The notes under the pieces: model-generated
Told to the model about the DNA's origin: nothing
The model's database searches: none
The model's input: only the letters and a program-made list of their open reading frames with translations
Part shown: positions 8,631 through 17,989 of the stretch, piece by piece
How positions within the stretch are numbered: the first letter of the stretch is position 1
Layout: the number at the start of each line of letters is the position of its first letter
Program-made: the position numbers and the translations under genes
IMG/VR virus record: IMGVR_UViG_3300033149_003257
Span: 62,001 to 126,000 of that record
Source of the DNA: a virus
Length of the DNA: 64,000 nt
Reading direction: 5' to 3' (one strand)

Positions 8631-9809
8631 CTAACATATTTTAGTTGCTAAATTTCCAGTAGAACATTCTGTTCCAGATTTATGCCCATATTTATAATGA
8701 CAATCTTTACAAACTGAAATTGCATAATCTGGATCTAAAGCAAAAAATGGTTCTAGTTTTTGTGGTCTTGTGTGATGTACATATTCTGCTTTTTCTCCAC
8801 AATAAATGCACTTGTAATCATCTCGTTTTAATACTTCTTCTCTAAATACTTGATATTCTTCTGAAGTATAATAAAGATCATTCCCTTTATATGTTCCTTG
8901 TTCTATTTCTACTTCTTTAATAATTTGTTTTACTGTTTTTTTATAAAGTGGACAAATTTGTTTACATTCTTGTGAACAATATAAATAACCAGCATCATTT
9001 CCATTATCTCTTTCTAAACAAATAATTCTTTCATATAATTGGATATATGTTGGAGTAAACCAACCATTCATCTCTTTCGAATTAGGACAATTATGATTCT
9101 TACAATGTACTTGTATTTCTTTTTCTCCAGGCTTATCTGGATTATATCTCATCTCTTCTATTTTAGAAAAGAAAGGATATCTCTTCTTTATTTGTTTTAT
9201 AGTAATTTTATTTTTTGTCTTTCCCTTATTATATTTACTTATTTTTTTCCTTGTCTCTTTAGAAACTTTTCTTCCTTTATTAATATTACTTAACTTCTCT
9301 TTAGTTTCTTTTGAAAGTTTTTTTCCTTTATTAATTTCGCTTAATTTTTTCTTATGTCTTTCAGAGAAATTTTTCCCTTTATGAGATTCACTTAGCTTTG
9401 TTCTGGTTTTTTCAGAAATCCTTCTTCCTTTATTAGATTTACTTATTTTTTCTTTATGATCTTTAGAACGTATCTTACCCTCATTAGCTTTTCCTATTTT
9501 TTTCTTATGCTCCTCAGAGAGATTTTTACCTTTTTGAGAATTACTCATCTTCTTTCTAGTTTCTTCAGAACAAATTTTACCCTTTTTTGATCTACTCATT
9601 TTCTCTAAAGTTTCTTCACTTAAATTTTCTCTTTTATGTAATTCACCCATTTTCTTTTTAGTTTTTTCAGTATGTGTTATACCCATACTATTTTTACTAT
9701 TTTTCTTCCTTATATTTGGACATTTATTCTGAGTTTTTTCACAACACCATTTCCCATTTTTAAACTGATATTTCGCTTCTCTTCCACAACCATAGTCACA
9801 AATTATCAT
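8631..9809 (-). CDS. Free-standing HNH endonuclease with nine NUMOD3 repeats
   Basis: 392 residues. The N-terminal finger is [11 protein letters not shown] then CC and C. Nine tandem 17-residue NUMOD3-like repeats follow (type [17 protein letters not shown], about residues 45-200), then a middle Cys domain ([21 protein letters not shown]). The C-terminal HNH nuclease has [15 protein letters not shown] and [15 protein letters not shown]3 repeats bind DNA; the HNH cuts it. Such genes spread by homing into cognate intergenic sites. It overlaps the endolysin start by 4 bp. The longest of five paralogues in this window. Confidence 0.9.
   Translation of the reverse strand: MIICDYGCGREAKYQFKNGKWCCEKTQNKCPNIRKKNSKNSMGITHTEKTKKKMGELHKRENLSEETLEKMSRSKKGKICSEETRKKMSNSQKGKNLSEEHKKKIGKANEGKIRSKDHKEKISKSNKGRRISEKTRTKLSESHKGKNFSERHKKKLSEINKGKKLSKETKEKLSNINKGRKVSKETRKKISKYNKGKTKNKITIKQIKKRYPFFSKIEEMRYNPDKPGEKEIQVHCKNHNCPNSKEMNGWFTPTYIQLYERIICLERDNGNDAGYLYCSQECKQICPLYKKTVKQIIKEVEIEQGTYKGNDLYYTSEEYQVFREEVLKRDDYKCIYCGEKAEYVHHTRPQKLEPFFALDPDYAISVCKDCHYKYGHKSGTECSTGNLATKIC
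9195..9665. repeat. Nine tandem 51-bp repeats encoding NUMOD3 units
   Basis: These lie inside the HNH gene. Successive 17-codon units share S-E/K-x-T/H-x-x-K-x-S-x-x-x-K-G at protein level but differ in DNA, so they are old or selected repeats rather than a fresh slippage product. The paralogues carry 5, 3, 2 and 1 units. Confidence 0.85.
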
Positions 9810-10321
9810 TTTATTACAAACCTTCTAACCATAGATATAATTATTTCTTTATCCACAAAATCACCCGGACAAGTTAGTTCTTTATTATCAGACACTTCTC
9901 TATGAAGTTTAATTTTAGCAGGAGATATTTTGAATAATTTTAAAGCAGGATTTAAGATTTTATAAGCAAGGACTTCATATAATCTCTTTTCCGGCACTTT
10001 AAAATCGTAACTGCCCAACAAAGCCACGTGCAATGCTCTATTATTTATATCATCAGAAATATCTGGCCAATCACATAAATAAGAAAATGGTCTACAAATA
10101 ACAGGTATATAATCATCTTTTATCTTATCAATAACATAATGATATTCAACGTCTCCTTGTTTCTTTTCTAAAACTCCTTTAAATATACCATACATTTGAT
10201 ATTTAGGATTATCAATTCTAACTTCTGGAGCATCATATAATTCAGCAGTATGATGTAAAATTATCCATTTTATACTTTGTCTTCTAATCTTCAACATGCT
10301 TGGTTTAAAAGGTATTTTCAT
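9806..10321 (-). CDS. N-acetylmuramoyl-L-alanine amidase (endolysin)
   Basis: 171 residues, a complete Amidase_2/PGRP fold of the T7-lysozyme type. The zinc ligands are visible: His in ILHHTA (23/24), His140 in KLHREV and Cys151 in TCPGD. It cleaves the amide bond between MurNAc and the stem peptide. There is no signal peptide or binding domain, so release needs a holin not seen here, or the enzyme could be virion-bound, since it directly follows baseplate genes in the same unit. Confidence 0.88.
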   Translation of the reverse strand: MKIPFKPSMLKIRRQSIKWIILHHTAELYDAPEVRIDNPKYQMYGIFKGVLEKKQGDVEYHYVIDKIKDDYIPVICRPFSYLCDWPDISDDINNRALHVALLGSYDFKVPEKRLYEVLAYKILNPALKLFKISPAKIKLHREVSDNKELTCPGDFVDKEIIISMVRRFVIK

Positions 10322-10322
10322 A

Positions 10323-11060
10323 TTAACTCCGTGCTCTTAGACTCAAAACTTTAATTCTATCTATACCATTATTTATAGATTCTGCAGCAGAATTCATTTT
10401 TCCTTGAACAGAAGATACAGAAGCATTCATATTTAAAATATCAGAAGCAGAAATTCCAGCATCTGTATATATAGAATCTGTATCTAGTATTCCAGAATCA
10501 CTAATTTTCATCGCTGACATTGCAGAATTTAATGCTGCAGTTTCTGAAGATACATCGACTCCCAAGTCATCTAAACAAGTCAATAAAGCATCAGCATCTG
10601 AAATTAATTCTGAAATTCCTAAACTATCAAATATTTTTGTAATATTACTCATACTTAATGAAATCGAAAATTCTGGAAGACCAGATGCAATAGTGGAAAT
10701 TGCTGTAGATATACCACTTCTTAAATCATTTAATAAATCTTTTGAAGCATTTCTAATTAAATTAAATGGATCACTCAAAATATCATGATTTTTTAAAAAT
10801 TCACAACCATTAATTAATGTTTGCAAATCATTAAAAGTAGAAACAGTAGTAAAATCTGGAATATCAACATTAGTAGAAATAGTATTAGCAGCATCTTCAA
10901 TATCTTGATATGGAGAAAATACAGCACCACTTAAATCACTTACAACTGAATCAATTCTATTAGATATATCTGTTTGAGCATCTGTAAGAACATTTAAACT
11001 AGCATTAAAATTAGATAACAAAACATCTTCGACTGATGTTTGTAAATTAACTTGTACCAT
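10323..11060 (-). CDS. Probable virion protein next to the baseplate hub
   Basis: About 245 residues from MVQVNLQTSVEDV. Ser/Asp/Ile-rich with long amphipathic helices and repeated short blocks, no catalytic motif. A longer frame reaching into the hub gene has a Leu/Gln-rich, unlikely N-terminus, so I start at the ATG 1 bp after the hub stop (AAGGAG a little upstream). Baseplate or tail-tip role inferred from position between hub and endolysin. Confidence 0.7.
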   Translation of the reverse strand: MVQVNLQTSVEDVLLSNFNASLNVLTDAQTDISNRIDSVVSDLSGAVFSPYQDIEDAANTISTNVDIPDFTTVSTFNDLQTLINGCEFLKNHDILSDPFNLIRNASKDLLNDLRSGISTAISTIASGLPEFSISLSMSNITKIFDSLGISELISDADALLTCLDDLGVDVSSETAALNSAMSAMKISDSGILDTDSIYTDAGISASDILNMNASVSSVQGKMNSAAESINNGIDRIKVLSLRARS

Positions 11061-11061
11061 A

Positions 11062-12210
11062 TTATGTATCCCTTTCTCCTTCTGGGGTTGCATCAATAGC
11101 TGGAGTTGCAGGTTGAGCATCTTTCGAAGCAGTTGCATCACCAGCATCAGAAGCAGAATCACTTCCTTGCATATCAATTCCATTTGAACATTTTACAACT
11201 ATTCTATCATCAGTTTCCAAAATTATTTTATCAACTGTTTTACTATGCATTTCTTCACCAGATTCACTATACATATTTTCTGCAGCTTTAATATTTATAT
11301 CCTTATCAGATTCCATATTCATATCATCACCTGATTTATGATGCATTTTTTCGTCTGCTTCTACATATGTATTTTTATCTGATTTAACATATAAATTTCT
11401 ATCTGTCGATTGAGTCATATCTTTTCCAGATTTAATATTCATCTCATAAACAGACTCTTGATTTAATTTTTGATTAGATAAAATATTCATATCTTCCAAA
11501 GATTCATGATACATAGATTTATGAGATTTCACATGAATATTTTCTAAAGCAGTTAAATAAATTGATTTATGACTCTTTATTTCTATATCATCAGCAAACT
11601 CAGCCTGAAGTTTTCTTTCATCTATATCAATATGAAAAAAATCTCCATGAACAGTACGAATTAAAACTTTTTCTTTACCCTCTCTTTCATCAAAGAGAAT
11701 AGTCGTCATATTATCATCTATTTGATAAACACTTTCAGTATCACCAGTTGGTGGATTTGTCATTTGTCTCTTCTTGCCACCGATTTCAACTCTTTCGTCA
11801 TCCGGATCATCTGATAATACAATAACTCTACCCATATGAGTTTTTAAAACTGTCCATTTATCTTCATAATTAGTTCCAAGTTGATTTTCCGGCAGAACCA
11901 TTGTATTTTCTAAATCAAGTGCACCAAAATAATATGGATTATTTATATCTCCAGCTTCAAAAAAACACCACATCCAAGAACCAATTTTCGGAATATATGA
12001 TGATCCAGAATAATGGTGTTCAGAATCATTTTCCATATTTCGACCACCCATAGGATTATTTCCAGGACGCGCCCACACTCCAGTCTCATCACTTACATCT
12101 GGCATAAGAACAGGAATCCATATTAATACCCTACCAAACTTCTCTGGATCTTTGTTATTTACAACTTTACATCTATAAAACCCAAAAAGTGGTCCGGAAA
12201 GATCATTCAT
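11062..12210 (-). CDS. gp5/VgrG-like baseplate hub spike
   Basis: 382 residues. The N-terminal OB-fold region (about 1-130: GFYRCKVVNNKDPEKFGR, VWARPG, PKIGSWMWCFFEAGD, YYFGALD) is typical of gp5/VgrG. From about residue 195 there are short repeats of the type NIKSGKDM, YVKSDKNTY, MNMESDKDI, which build the trimeric beta-helix spike. T4 gp5 carries a lysozyme domain between OB and helix; here it is missing and the amidase is a separate gene close by. It punctures the outer cell layer at the tail tip. Confidence 0.88.
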   Translation of the reverse strand: MNDLSGPLFGFYRCKVVNNKDPEKFGRVLIWIPVLMPDVSDETGVWARPGNNPMGGRNMENDSEHHYSGSSYIPKIGSWMWCFFEAGDINNPYYFGALDLENTMVLPENQLGTNYEDKWTVLKTHMGRVIVLSDDPDDERVEIGGKKRQMTNPPTGDTESVYQIDDNMTTILFDEREGKEKVLIRTVHGDFFHIDIDERKLQAEFADDIEIKSHKSIYLTALENIHVKSHKSMYHESLEDMNILSNQKLNQESVYEMNIKSGKDMTQSTDRNLYVKSDKNTYVEADEKMHHKSGDDMNMESDKDINIKAAENMYSESGEEMHSKTVDKIILETDDRIVVKCSNGIDMQGSDSASDAGDATASKDAQPATPAIDATPEGERDT

Positions 12211-12221
12211 TTAAAATATCC

Positions 12222-13244
12222 TTACAAACAAATCCTATTTGCTAAATTTCCAGTAGAACATTCTGTTCCAGTTTTATGTCCAAATAAAAAATGACAATTC
12301 TCACACGTAGATATAGCATAATCTGGATCTAAAGCAAAAAATGGTTCTAATTTTTGTGGACGAGTATGATGAACATGTTCTGCTTGTTCTCCACAATAAA
12401 CACATTTATAATCATCTCGTTTTAACACTTCTTGTCTAAATATTTGATATTCTTCTTGATTATAATAAATTTCATCAGATAATATATCATTTTTTATTTT
12501 TAAATTATATAAAGGACAAACATTTTTACATTTTTCTGAACAATAAAAATAACATCCTCCATTACCATAATCTTTTTCTAATTGTCTAATTCTTTCATAT
12601 AATTGTGAACCAGTTGGAGTAAACCAACCTCCCATCTCTTTTGAATTAGTACAATTATGATTTTTACAATGTACTTGAATTTCTTTTTCTCCAGGTTTAT
12701 CTGGATTATATCTCATCTCTTCTATTTTAGAAAAGAAAGGATATCTTTTTTGTATTTGTTTAATATTTAGCTTTCTTGATATGCTTATATTTTTTCCAAT
12801 TCTTCTTATTTTTTCTGATTTATTTATATCTAAACCTTTATTCCATGGAATAATACCTTCTTTATCTTTGGCCATTTTCATAATTATATTATTATTATTT
12901 TTTGTTAATCCTTTATTCCACGCTACACGTCCTTTTAAAGAATTAGATAATTTCATTCTGGTTTCCAAACTTAAATTTTCTTTTTTACTTGACTCACTTA
13001 ATTTTCTCCTAGTTTCTTTACTTAAATTCTCTTTTTTAGATGATTCACTAAGTCTCTTCAACGTTTCTTCTGAAAAACAATTCTTCACTTCCTTATTCCA
13101 GGGTATGTTCCCTTTTACTTTTTCTCTTTGTATTTCAATTTTTCCCGGGCAACTATTAAAATTTTCACTACAACACCATTTTGTCATTCCTTTTCTGGGA
13201 GGATATTTTGCTTCTCTTCCACATCCGTAATCACATAAAATCAT
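12222..13244 (-). CDS. Free-standing HNH endonuclease, three NUMOD3 repeats
   Basis: 340 residues. Same plan as the paralogue at 8631: N-terminal Cys finger ([11 protein letters not shown]), three NUMOD3 units, then a linker with two PWNKGL-type segments, the middle [20 protein letters not shown] domain and HNH (CVYCGEQAE, HHTRPQ, CENCHFLFGH). It lies between the baseplate hub and an unknown virion-type gene, separated by about 12-15 bp on each side. Confidence 0.9.
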   Translation of the reverse strand: MILCDYGCGREAKYPPRKGMTKWCCSENFNSCPGKIEIQREKVKGNIPWNKEVKNCFSEETLKRLSESSKKENLSKETRRKLSESSKKENLSLETRMKLSNSLKGRVAWNKGLTKNNNNIIMKMAKDKEGIIPWNKGLDINKSEKIRRIGKNISISRKLNIKQIQKRYPFFSKIEEMRYNPDKPGEKEIQVHCKNHNCTNSKEMGGWFTPTGSQLYERIRQLEKDYGNGGCYFYCSEKCKNVCPLYNLKIKNDILSDEIYYNQEEYQIFRQEVLKRDDYKCVYCGEQAEHVHHTRPQKLEPFFALDPDYAISTCENCHFLFGHKTGTECSTGNLANRICL

Positions 13245-13259
13245 GTAACATACTCCATA

Positions 13260-14150
13260 TTAAAAAATTCTTTTTGTTAATAATAAAATTTTATTAAACT
13301 CTACTTCATTATATCGAAATAAAAAAGATGGAACAAATCGAACACCTGGAATATTTGAAGCAAGTATTGTTGAGATAAATCTTGAAATATCTTCAAGTGC
13401 TGGTAACATATTTATTGATAAAAGTTTTAAAACTCTAGAAGCAAATTTATGTTGAGTTAACCCTTTCATTACTCCAAAATCTGATAAGGATTTAATAAAA
13501 TCATTTATATCTGAAAAATCATATTTACTTAATTGTTCAGAAATATCAGTATAATTAAAAGATGATATACTAGATGCTTTTCTATATAAATCTTTATTAT
13601 TAGAAAGACCAAAAAATGAACAAAAAATATAACAAGATAATAAAAATTTTAACTTATTAATTTCTCCAGAATATATACCCAACAATCCATATTCCTTACC
13701 AAATAATCTTATAAAAACACTCAGTAAAAAATTAATAATAGAAGAAGAAAAATCTAATGAAATTTTCAATTTTCCTCTAATCATTTCTGAAAAACAATAT
13801 GAATAAGTTAATAAAGAATAAAAATTTCGTGAATCTAATGAAGCAATTTCATTCACTCCAAATGGTTTTAAATTTATAACTATATCTTTTGTAGACATAT
13901 TAAAAGTAGATGGTAATATATATTTATCAAAATTTACAACTTTTAAATTTTCTCTTTCTTTAACATTACTAATATATTTAAAAATAGTATCTTTTGTAAA
14001 ATGATTAATTTTATTTTTATTTAAATTCAAAAAAATAAATACATGTCTTGGATCGTTATCTTCACTAACATAAGCATTAATAATTGATTCAGAAAAATCT
14101 ATTATATTATCAACATTTTTTAAAATAGAAAACTTCTTTTTTATAATCAT
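13260..14150 (-). CDS. Hypothetical protein in the baseplate cluster
   Basis: 296 residues, helical, with repeated hydrophobic patches (FLLSVFIRLFG, LLSCYIFCSFFGL) that look like buried core rather than clear transmembrane spans. The C-terminus is basic. No family recognised. Position among tail genes suggests a virion component. Confidence 0.7.
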   Translation of the reverse strand: MIIKKKFSILKNVDNIIDFSESIINAYVSEDNDPRHVFIFLNLNKNKINHFTKDTIFKYISNVKERENLKVVNFDKYILPSTFNMSTKDIVINLKPFGVNEIASLDSRNFYSLLTYSYCFSEMIRGKLKISLDFSSSIINFLLSVFIRLFGKEYGLLGIYSGEINKLKFLLSCYIFCSFFGLSNNKDLYRKASSISSFNYTDISEQLSKYDFSDINDFIKSLSDFGVMKGLTQHKFASRVLKLLSINMLPALEDISRFISTILASNIPGVRFVPSFLFRYNEVEFNKILLLTKRIF

Positions 14151-14165
14151 TTTATTATCTTCTCA

Positions 14166-14555
14166 TTACCATGCTATAGAAGTAAGATCTACAACATCCT
14201 TTTCAGGAAAATTATCTTGACAAATAGTCACAATTGCTTGATATGAAGGAATAACAACAGTATCTAAATCAAAATCTTCCATACAAGCAACATTATTTAC
14301 AAACATTAAAAGTTGTGATAAAACAACCGTGCCATATTTATCATATGAAAGATTATATGGTTTAAATCTATATTGTGGTTGAAATTTTTCTAGTGTTGAA
14401 TTTCTTAATAGAAAAAATAAATTTTTTTCTATTGTCCATAATGTAGGAGATACAAAAGAATAATAATCATTATCTGTCTTATATCTATCAGCCATTCTAT
14501 CCATATTTATTGGTAGACTTTTTTGCTGAAGAGACTCATCTTTTATTGTAATCAT
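14166..14555 (-). CDS. Probable baseplate/wedge-associated protein
   Basis: 129 residues. LSYDKYGTVVLSQLLMFVNN followed by DFDLDTVVIPS resembles LysM-like wedge proteins (YG, LLxxNN, VIPS pattern) such as those in gp53-type baseplate proteins. The match is by eye only. It lies between two HNH insertions in the baseplate region. ATG with AAGGAGAT upstream. Confidence 0.5.
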   Translation of the reverse strand: MITIKDESLQQKSLPINMDRMADRYKTDNDYYSFVSPTLWTIEKNLFFLLRNSTLEKFQPQYRFKPYNLSYDKYGTVVLSQLLMFVNNVACMEDFDLDTVVIPSYQAIVTICQDNFPEKDVVDLTSIAW

Positions 14556-14568
14556 TTAAATATCTCCT

Positions 14569-15528
14569 TCAACAAATCCTATTTGCTAAATTTCCAGTAG
14601 AACATTCTGTTCCAGTTTTATGACCATATTTATAATGACATTCTTTACAAACAGATATAGCATAATCAGGATCTAGTGAAAAAAATGGTTCTAATTTTTG
14701 TGGACGAGTATGATGAACATGTTCTGCTTTTTCTCCACAATAAATACATTTGTAATCATCTCGTTTTAGAACAATTTCTCTAAATGTTTGATATTCTTCT
14801 GAAGAATATAACTCTTCTATTTCATAAGTTCCTTGTTGAATTTCTACTTCTTTTATAAGTTGATTTACAGTTTTACCATAAAGAGGACAAATATTTTTAC
14901 ATTCTTTTGAACAATAGAAATAAGAAGAACAATTTCCCCAATCATTTTCTAATTGTCTAATTCTTTCATATAATTGGATATATGTTGGAGTAAACCAACC
15001 ACCTTGTTCTTTTGAATTAGGACAATTATGGTTTTTACAATGTACTTGTATTTCTTTTTCTCCAAGTTTATCTGGATTATATCTCATCTCTTCAATTCTA
15101 GAAAAAAACGGATATCTTTTCTTTATTTGTTTAATAGTTAATCTTAAACCCTTATGTCCTTTATGAGACTCACTTAATTTTCTCCTAGTTTCTTTACTTA
15201 AATTCTCTTTTTTAGAAGATTCCCTCATCTTTTCTATAGTTTTTTCACTACATTTATAACCTATATGAGACTCACTTAACTTTCTTCTAGTTTCTTTACT
15301 CTTTACACATCCTCTTAAAGCATTACTAATCTTTATTCTAGTTTCTTCAGAACAACTATGCCCTTTATGAGACTCACTCATCTTTTTTCTAACTATTTCA
15401 GAATGGTTTTTACCTTTAAATTTCTTTCTTACTTCCGAACATTTATTTACATTTTTTTCACAACACCATTTCCCATTTTTAAATTGATATTTTGCTTCTT
15501 TTCCACAACCATAATCACATAATTTCAT
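14569..15528 (-). CDS. Free-standing HNH endonuclease, five NUMOD3 repeats
   Basis: 319 residues from MKLCDYGCGKEAKY. Five NUMOD3 units (for example SKETRRKLSESHIGYK), the shared middle Cys domain, then HNH with [25 protein letters not shown]. An in-frame TTG 15 bp upstream lies inside the preceding gene and is less likely. The start is 2 bp past that gene's stop (TGA at 15530-15532), the tight insertion seen for all copies. Confidence 0.9.
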   Translation of the reverse strand: MKLCDYGCGKEAKYQFKNGKWCCEKNVNKCSEVRKKFKGKNHSEIVRKKMSESHKGHSCSEETRIKISNALRGCVKSKETRRKLSESHIGYKCSEKTIEKMRESSKKENLSKETRRKLSESHKGHKGLRLTIKQIKKRYPFFSRIEEMRYNPDKLGEKEIQVHCKNHNCPNSKEQGGWFTPTYIQLYERIRQLENDWGNCSSYFYCSKECKNICPLYGKTVNQLIKEVEIQQGTYEIEELYSSEEYQTFREIVLKRDDYKCIYCGEKAEHVHHTRPQKLEPFFSLDPDYAISVCKECHYKYGHKTGTECSTGNLANRIC

Positions 15529-15529
15529 T

Positions 15530-16141
15530 TCAAATTCCAGCAATACTTAATCCTGGATAATTATCTACAGACCACTCACAATTTGTTTCTTGAATTGATA
15601 ATCTAGAATTTAAAACTTCTAAATCATCATTATCTAAATATTTCGAATAATTATTTAAATAAAATTGATAATCACCTTTCACAAGACTAATAGGAATATT
15701 TAAATATCCATTATGAAATTTTTCATGCATTGTTTTTATTAAAGTAACATAACCAATTTTATTCATAAAATGTAATTTAATTGCATCTAAAGAAATATCA
15801 AAAGAAGAAAATTCTTCATTGTTTTCAATCTTTTTATTTATAATAGATTTTACTAAAACAAACAAACTCGGAACATGATGATGTAATTGAATATCAACTT
15901 CACTAATTTTTTCATGTGTAATCATACAAGTATTAATTCCAAGAATATCAATTATATAATCTCTCCATAATTTATATTCTATACTATTTCTTATCATATT
16001 CTCACATTTTTTTATAAACTTATTATAGTCACTTTCACTTTGAAAATTTTTAATTCTCAACGATAATCGAAATGGATACTGGTCACTATATAACTCCAAT
16101 CCCTCAACATTTGATTTAATTGTTATATCTTCTGTTTCCAT
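15530..16141 (-). CDS. Putative HNH-like protein, unrelated to the NUMOD3 family
   Basis: 203 residues. A Cys-x-Ile-Thr-His segment (INTCMITHEKI) is followed by IQLHHHVPSL and later MHEKFHNG, an arrangement like a Cys/His metal site of beta-beta-alpha nucleases. No NUMOD repeats. The second Cys pair is not obvious, so the nuclease call is tentative; a structural zinc protein is the alternative. Confidence 0.45.
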   Translation of the reverse strand: METEDITIKSNVEGLELYSDQYPFRLSLRIKNFQSESDYNKFIKKCENMIRNSIEYKLWRDYIIDILGINTCMITHEKISEVDIQLHHHVPSLFVLVKSIINKKIENNEEFSSFDISLDAIKLHFMNKIGYVTLIKTMHEKFHNGYLNIPISLVKGDYQFYLNNYSKYLDNDDLEVLNSRLSIQETNCEWSVDNYPGLSIAGI

Positions 16142-16165
16142 TATTTCATTATCCCGAATTATTTT

Positions 16166-16810
16166 TTATTGACCAATATATTTATACATATATGCACAAA
16201 TAAGAGAAAAACAAATAAATACAAACCCCCACATAATAAATCCTTTATACGTTAATAAAAAAAGAAAAACTGAAAAAAGAAATTTTAAAATAAAATAACC
16301 CAAACCAATACCAGTACCTACAGCAACCCCACCAACAGCCAAATCAGTTTTTACTTGATCTGGAATTTTTACTCTTTGAGAATCATCTCTTATATTTTTT
16401 ATAGCTTTCTTCAAATTATCTTTAGTATTAGATATAACATCTTTTTCTTGATAAGAAGAGATAAAAGCAATAGCCGCTGCAAAAGGATTTGCTATTTCAT
16501 CAGGTAGTTTAGGTAAAGAATTCTTAATAACTTTACTTGACAAATCATATGATTTTTCAAAATCTGGAGATACTTTTTTACCAAAATCTTTTAAAGAAGA
16601 TAATTTAATAGTGGGTATTTTCTTTACATCTTCAAACATTTTTTTCAATTTTCCCTCTTTAAAATCAGAATGTAAATTATTTATTAACTTCTTCGGATTC
16701 ATAGATTTTAATTTATCAATTATTTTATTAATTTTTTCACCCTCTTCTAACATCATAACCTGCTCAAGAATAAACAAATCATTTAAATAATTATCTATAT
16801 AATTTTCCAT
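16166..16810 (-). CDS. Membrane protein with two C-terminal spans
   Basis: 214 residues. The N-terminal 150 residues are Lys-rich helix. A Gly-rich segment (VGGVAVGTGIGLGYFI) leads into two hydrophobic spans near residues 160-185 and 188-210. No recognised family. Candidate envelope-active or tape-measure-associated protein; position among virion genes is the only clue. Confidence 0.65.
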   Translation of the reverse strand: MENYIDNYLNDLFILEQVMMLEEGEKINKIIDKLKSMNPKKLINNLHSDFKEGKLKKMFEDVKKIPTIKLSSLKDFGKKVSPDFEKSYDLSSKVIKNSLPKLPDEIANPFAAAIAFISSYQEKDVISNTKDNLKKAIKNIRDDSQRVKIPDQVKTDLAVGGVAVGTGIGLGYFILKFLFSVFLFLLTYKGFIMWGFVFICFSLICAYMYKYIGQ

Positions 16811-16815
16811 TATTA

Positions 16816-17973
16816 CTATCCTCTCTTTGAAAACTTATCTAATAAAACTTTTGATAATCGTTCAGATAACATATTACTCATATTAGTTCTTCTACTAAAA
16901 ATAGAACTAGATGCTTTTCTAACATCTTCTAAACTTTCAAATGCTTTTGCATGTCCTAATGAAGAATAAATATATGAATAAGGAACAACAGAACAAACTC
17001 CTTTAAATTCCTTCATACAATAAATAGCTCTTTTATTAACATCATCAGTTATAATAAATGAATTCCAACCTAATTTAAATAATTTTCTAACTCCTCCAGC
17101 ACTCCTAAAAAAATCATCATTTAGATCCAAATAATTAATACAAACAAATGTATCAGAAATAGATGTTCTAGCCATTATAATATCTTTTCTAGGATCTCCA
17201 GATACATTTCTTTCTCCTTTACCAACAAATGGAATTCTACTTTTAATATCATACCAATTTTTCCACATCTTTCTAATTATTTTTCTACCAGTTGCAATTA
17301 ATATAGTTTGTATTTTTCCAATTTGTCGGTCATATAACATTAAAGATGCTAAATTCTCATCAGATTTTACTGGAAAAGGAACAACTTTAACCCCAATAAA
17401 ACTAGGTGTTTTTACTCCACTTTTTTCAATATCAACTTGAATCCAAGTTGGTTCAATTGTTAAAGATTTTCCAAAAAATTCTGTGTGACGAATAGAAACA
17501 GAAGAGGACTTTAAATCTCTTTCTTGTTTTTCTTTCTCTCTTTGATATTTATCTAAATCTCTCTTATATTTATCTAATTCCCTTTCTTCTTTTTCTTTTT
17601 TTTCTCTTTCATCATTAATTTTCTGTTTATTTCTTTCTTCATCTTCTTCTTCTAATTTCTTCATTCTTTTTTCTCGTTCAGCAATCTGTCCCTTAAGATT
17701 TTGTATTTTTAAATTTAACTCCTCTTCTCTTTTAGATTCCAAATCATCTTTCTTACCTTTATTACCAGAATCTGCATCTCTAGTTGGACCAGCTTCTTTT
17801 AAATATAACTTAGATCCTCTAGAATATAATTTAGAAGACGTTTGTTTTCTAACGCCTGCTATCATATCATCAAGTTCATATACTAACATAAATATTTCTA
17901 AAGTTTTCGCAATTCCAGGTAAAACAGATGGAGAAACAGTACTTGAAGTAAGCATTGGCTTAAAATAAATCAT
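16816..17973 (-). CDS. Coiled-coil protein with globular C-terminal domain
   Basis: 385 residues. Residues about 75-155 are a nearly pure K/E/R coiled coil (REKRMKKLEEEDEERNKQ and similar). The C-terminal 220 residues are globular with hydrophobic beta-like segments (FVCINYLDL, SFIITDDVNKRAIYC). No catalytic motif. Probably a virion or assembly protein. Confidence 0.65.
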   Translation of the reverse strand: MIYFKPMLTSSTVSPSVLPGIAKTLEIFMLVYELDDMIAGVRKQTSSKLYSRGSKLYLKEAGPTRDADSGNKGKKDDLESKREEELNLKIQNLKGQIAEREKRMKKLEEEDEERNKQKINDEREKKEKEERELDKYKRDLDKYQREKEKQERDLKSSSVSIRHTEFFGKSLTIEPTWIQVDIEKSGVKTPSFIGVKVVPFPVKSDENLASLMLYDRQIGKIQTILIATGRKIIRKMWKNWYDIKSRIPFVGKGERNVSGDPRKDIIMARTSISDTFVCINYLDLNDDFFRSAGGVRKLFKLGWNSFIITDDVNKRAIYCMKEFKGVCSVVPYSYIYSSLGHAKAFESLEDVRKASSSIFSRRTNMSNMLSERLSKVLLDKFSKRG

Positions 17974-17989
17974 CTAACATTATCCTCCA

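Noticed and set aside
9195-9665. Regular 51-bp spacing resembling a CRISPR array or satellite
   Set aside because: It lies within an open HNH gene, the units are codon-aligned, and there are no constant repeats with variable spacers.
11061-11183. N-terminal extension MELICKEV of the protein next to the hub
   Set aside because: It is the hub gene's repeat-tail region read out of frame; the ATG at 11060, right after the hub stop, is the better start.
13610-13630. GAACAAA occurrence on the plus strand near 13618
   Set aside because: It lies inside a leftward gene and on the wrong strand; expected by chance in A/T-rich DNA.
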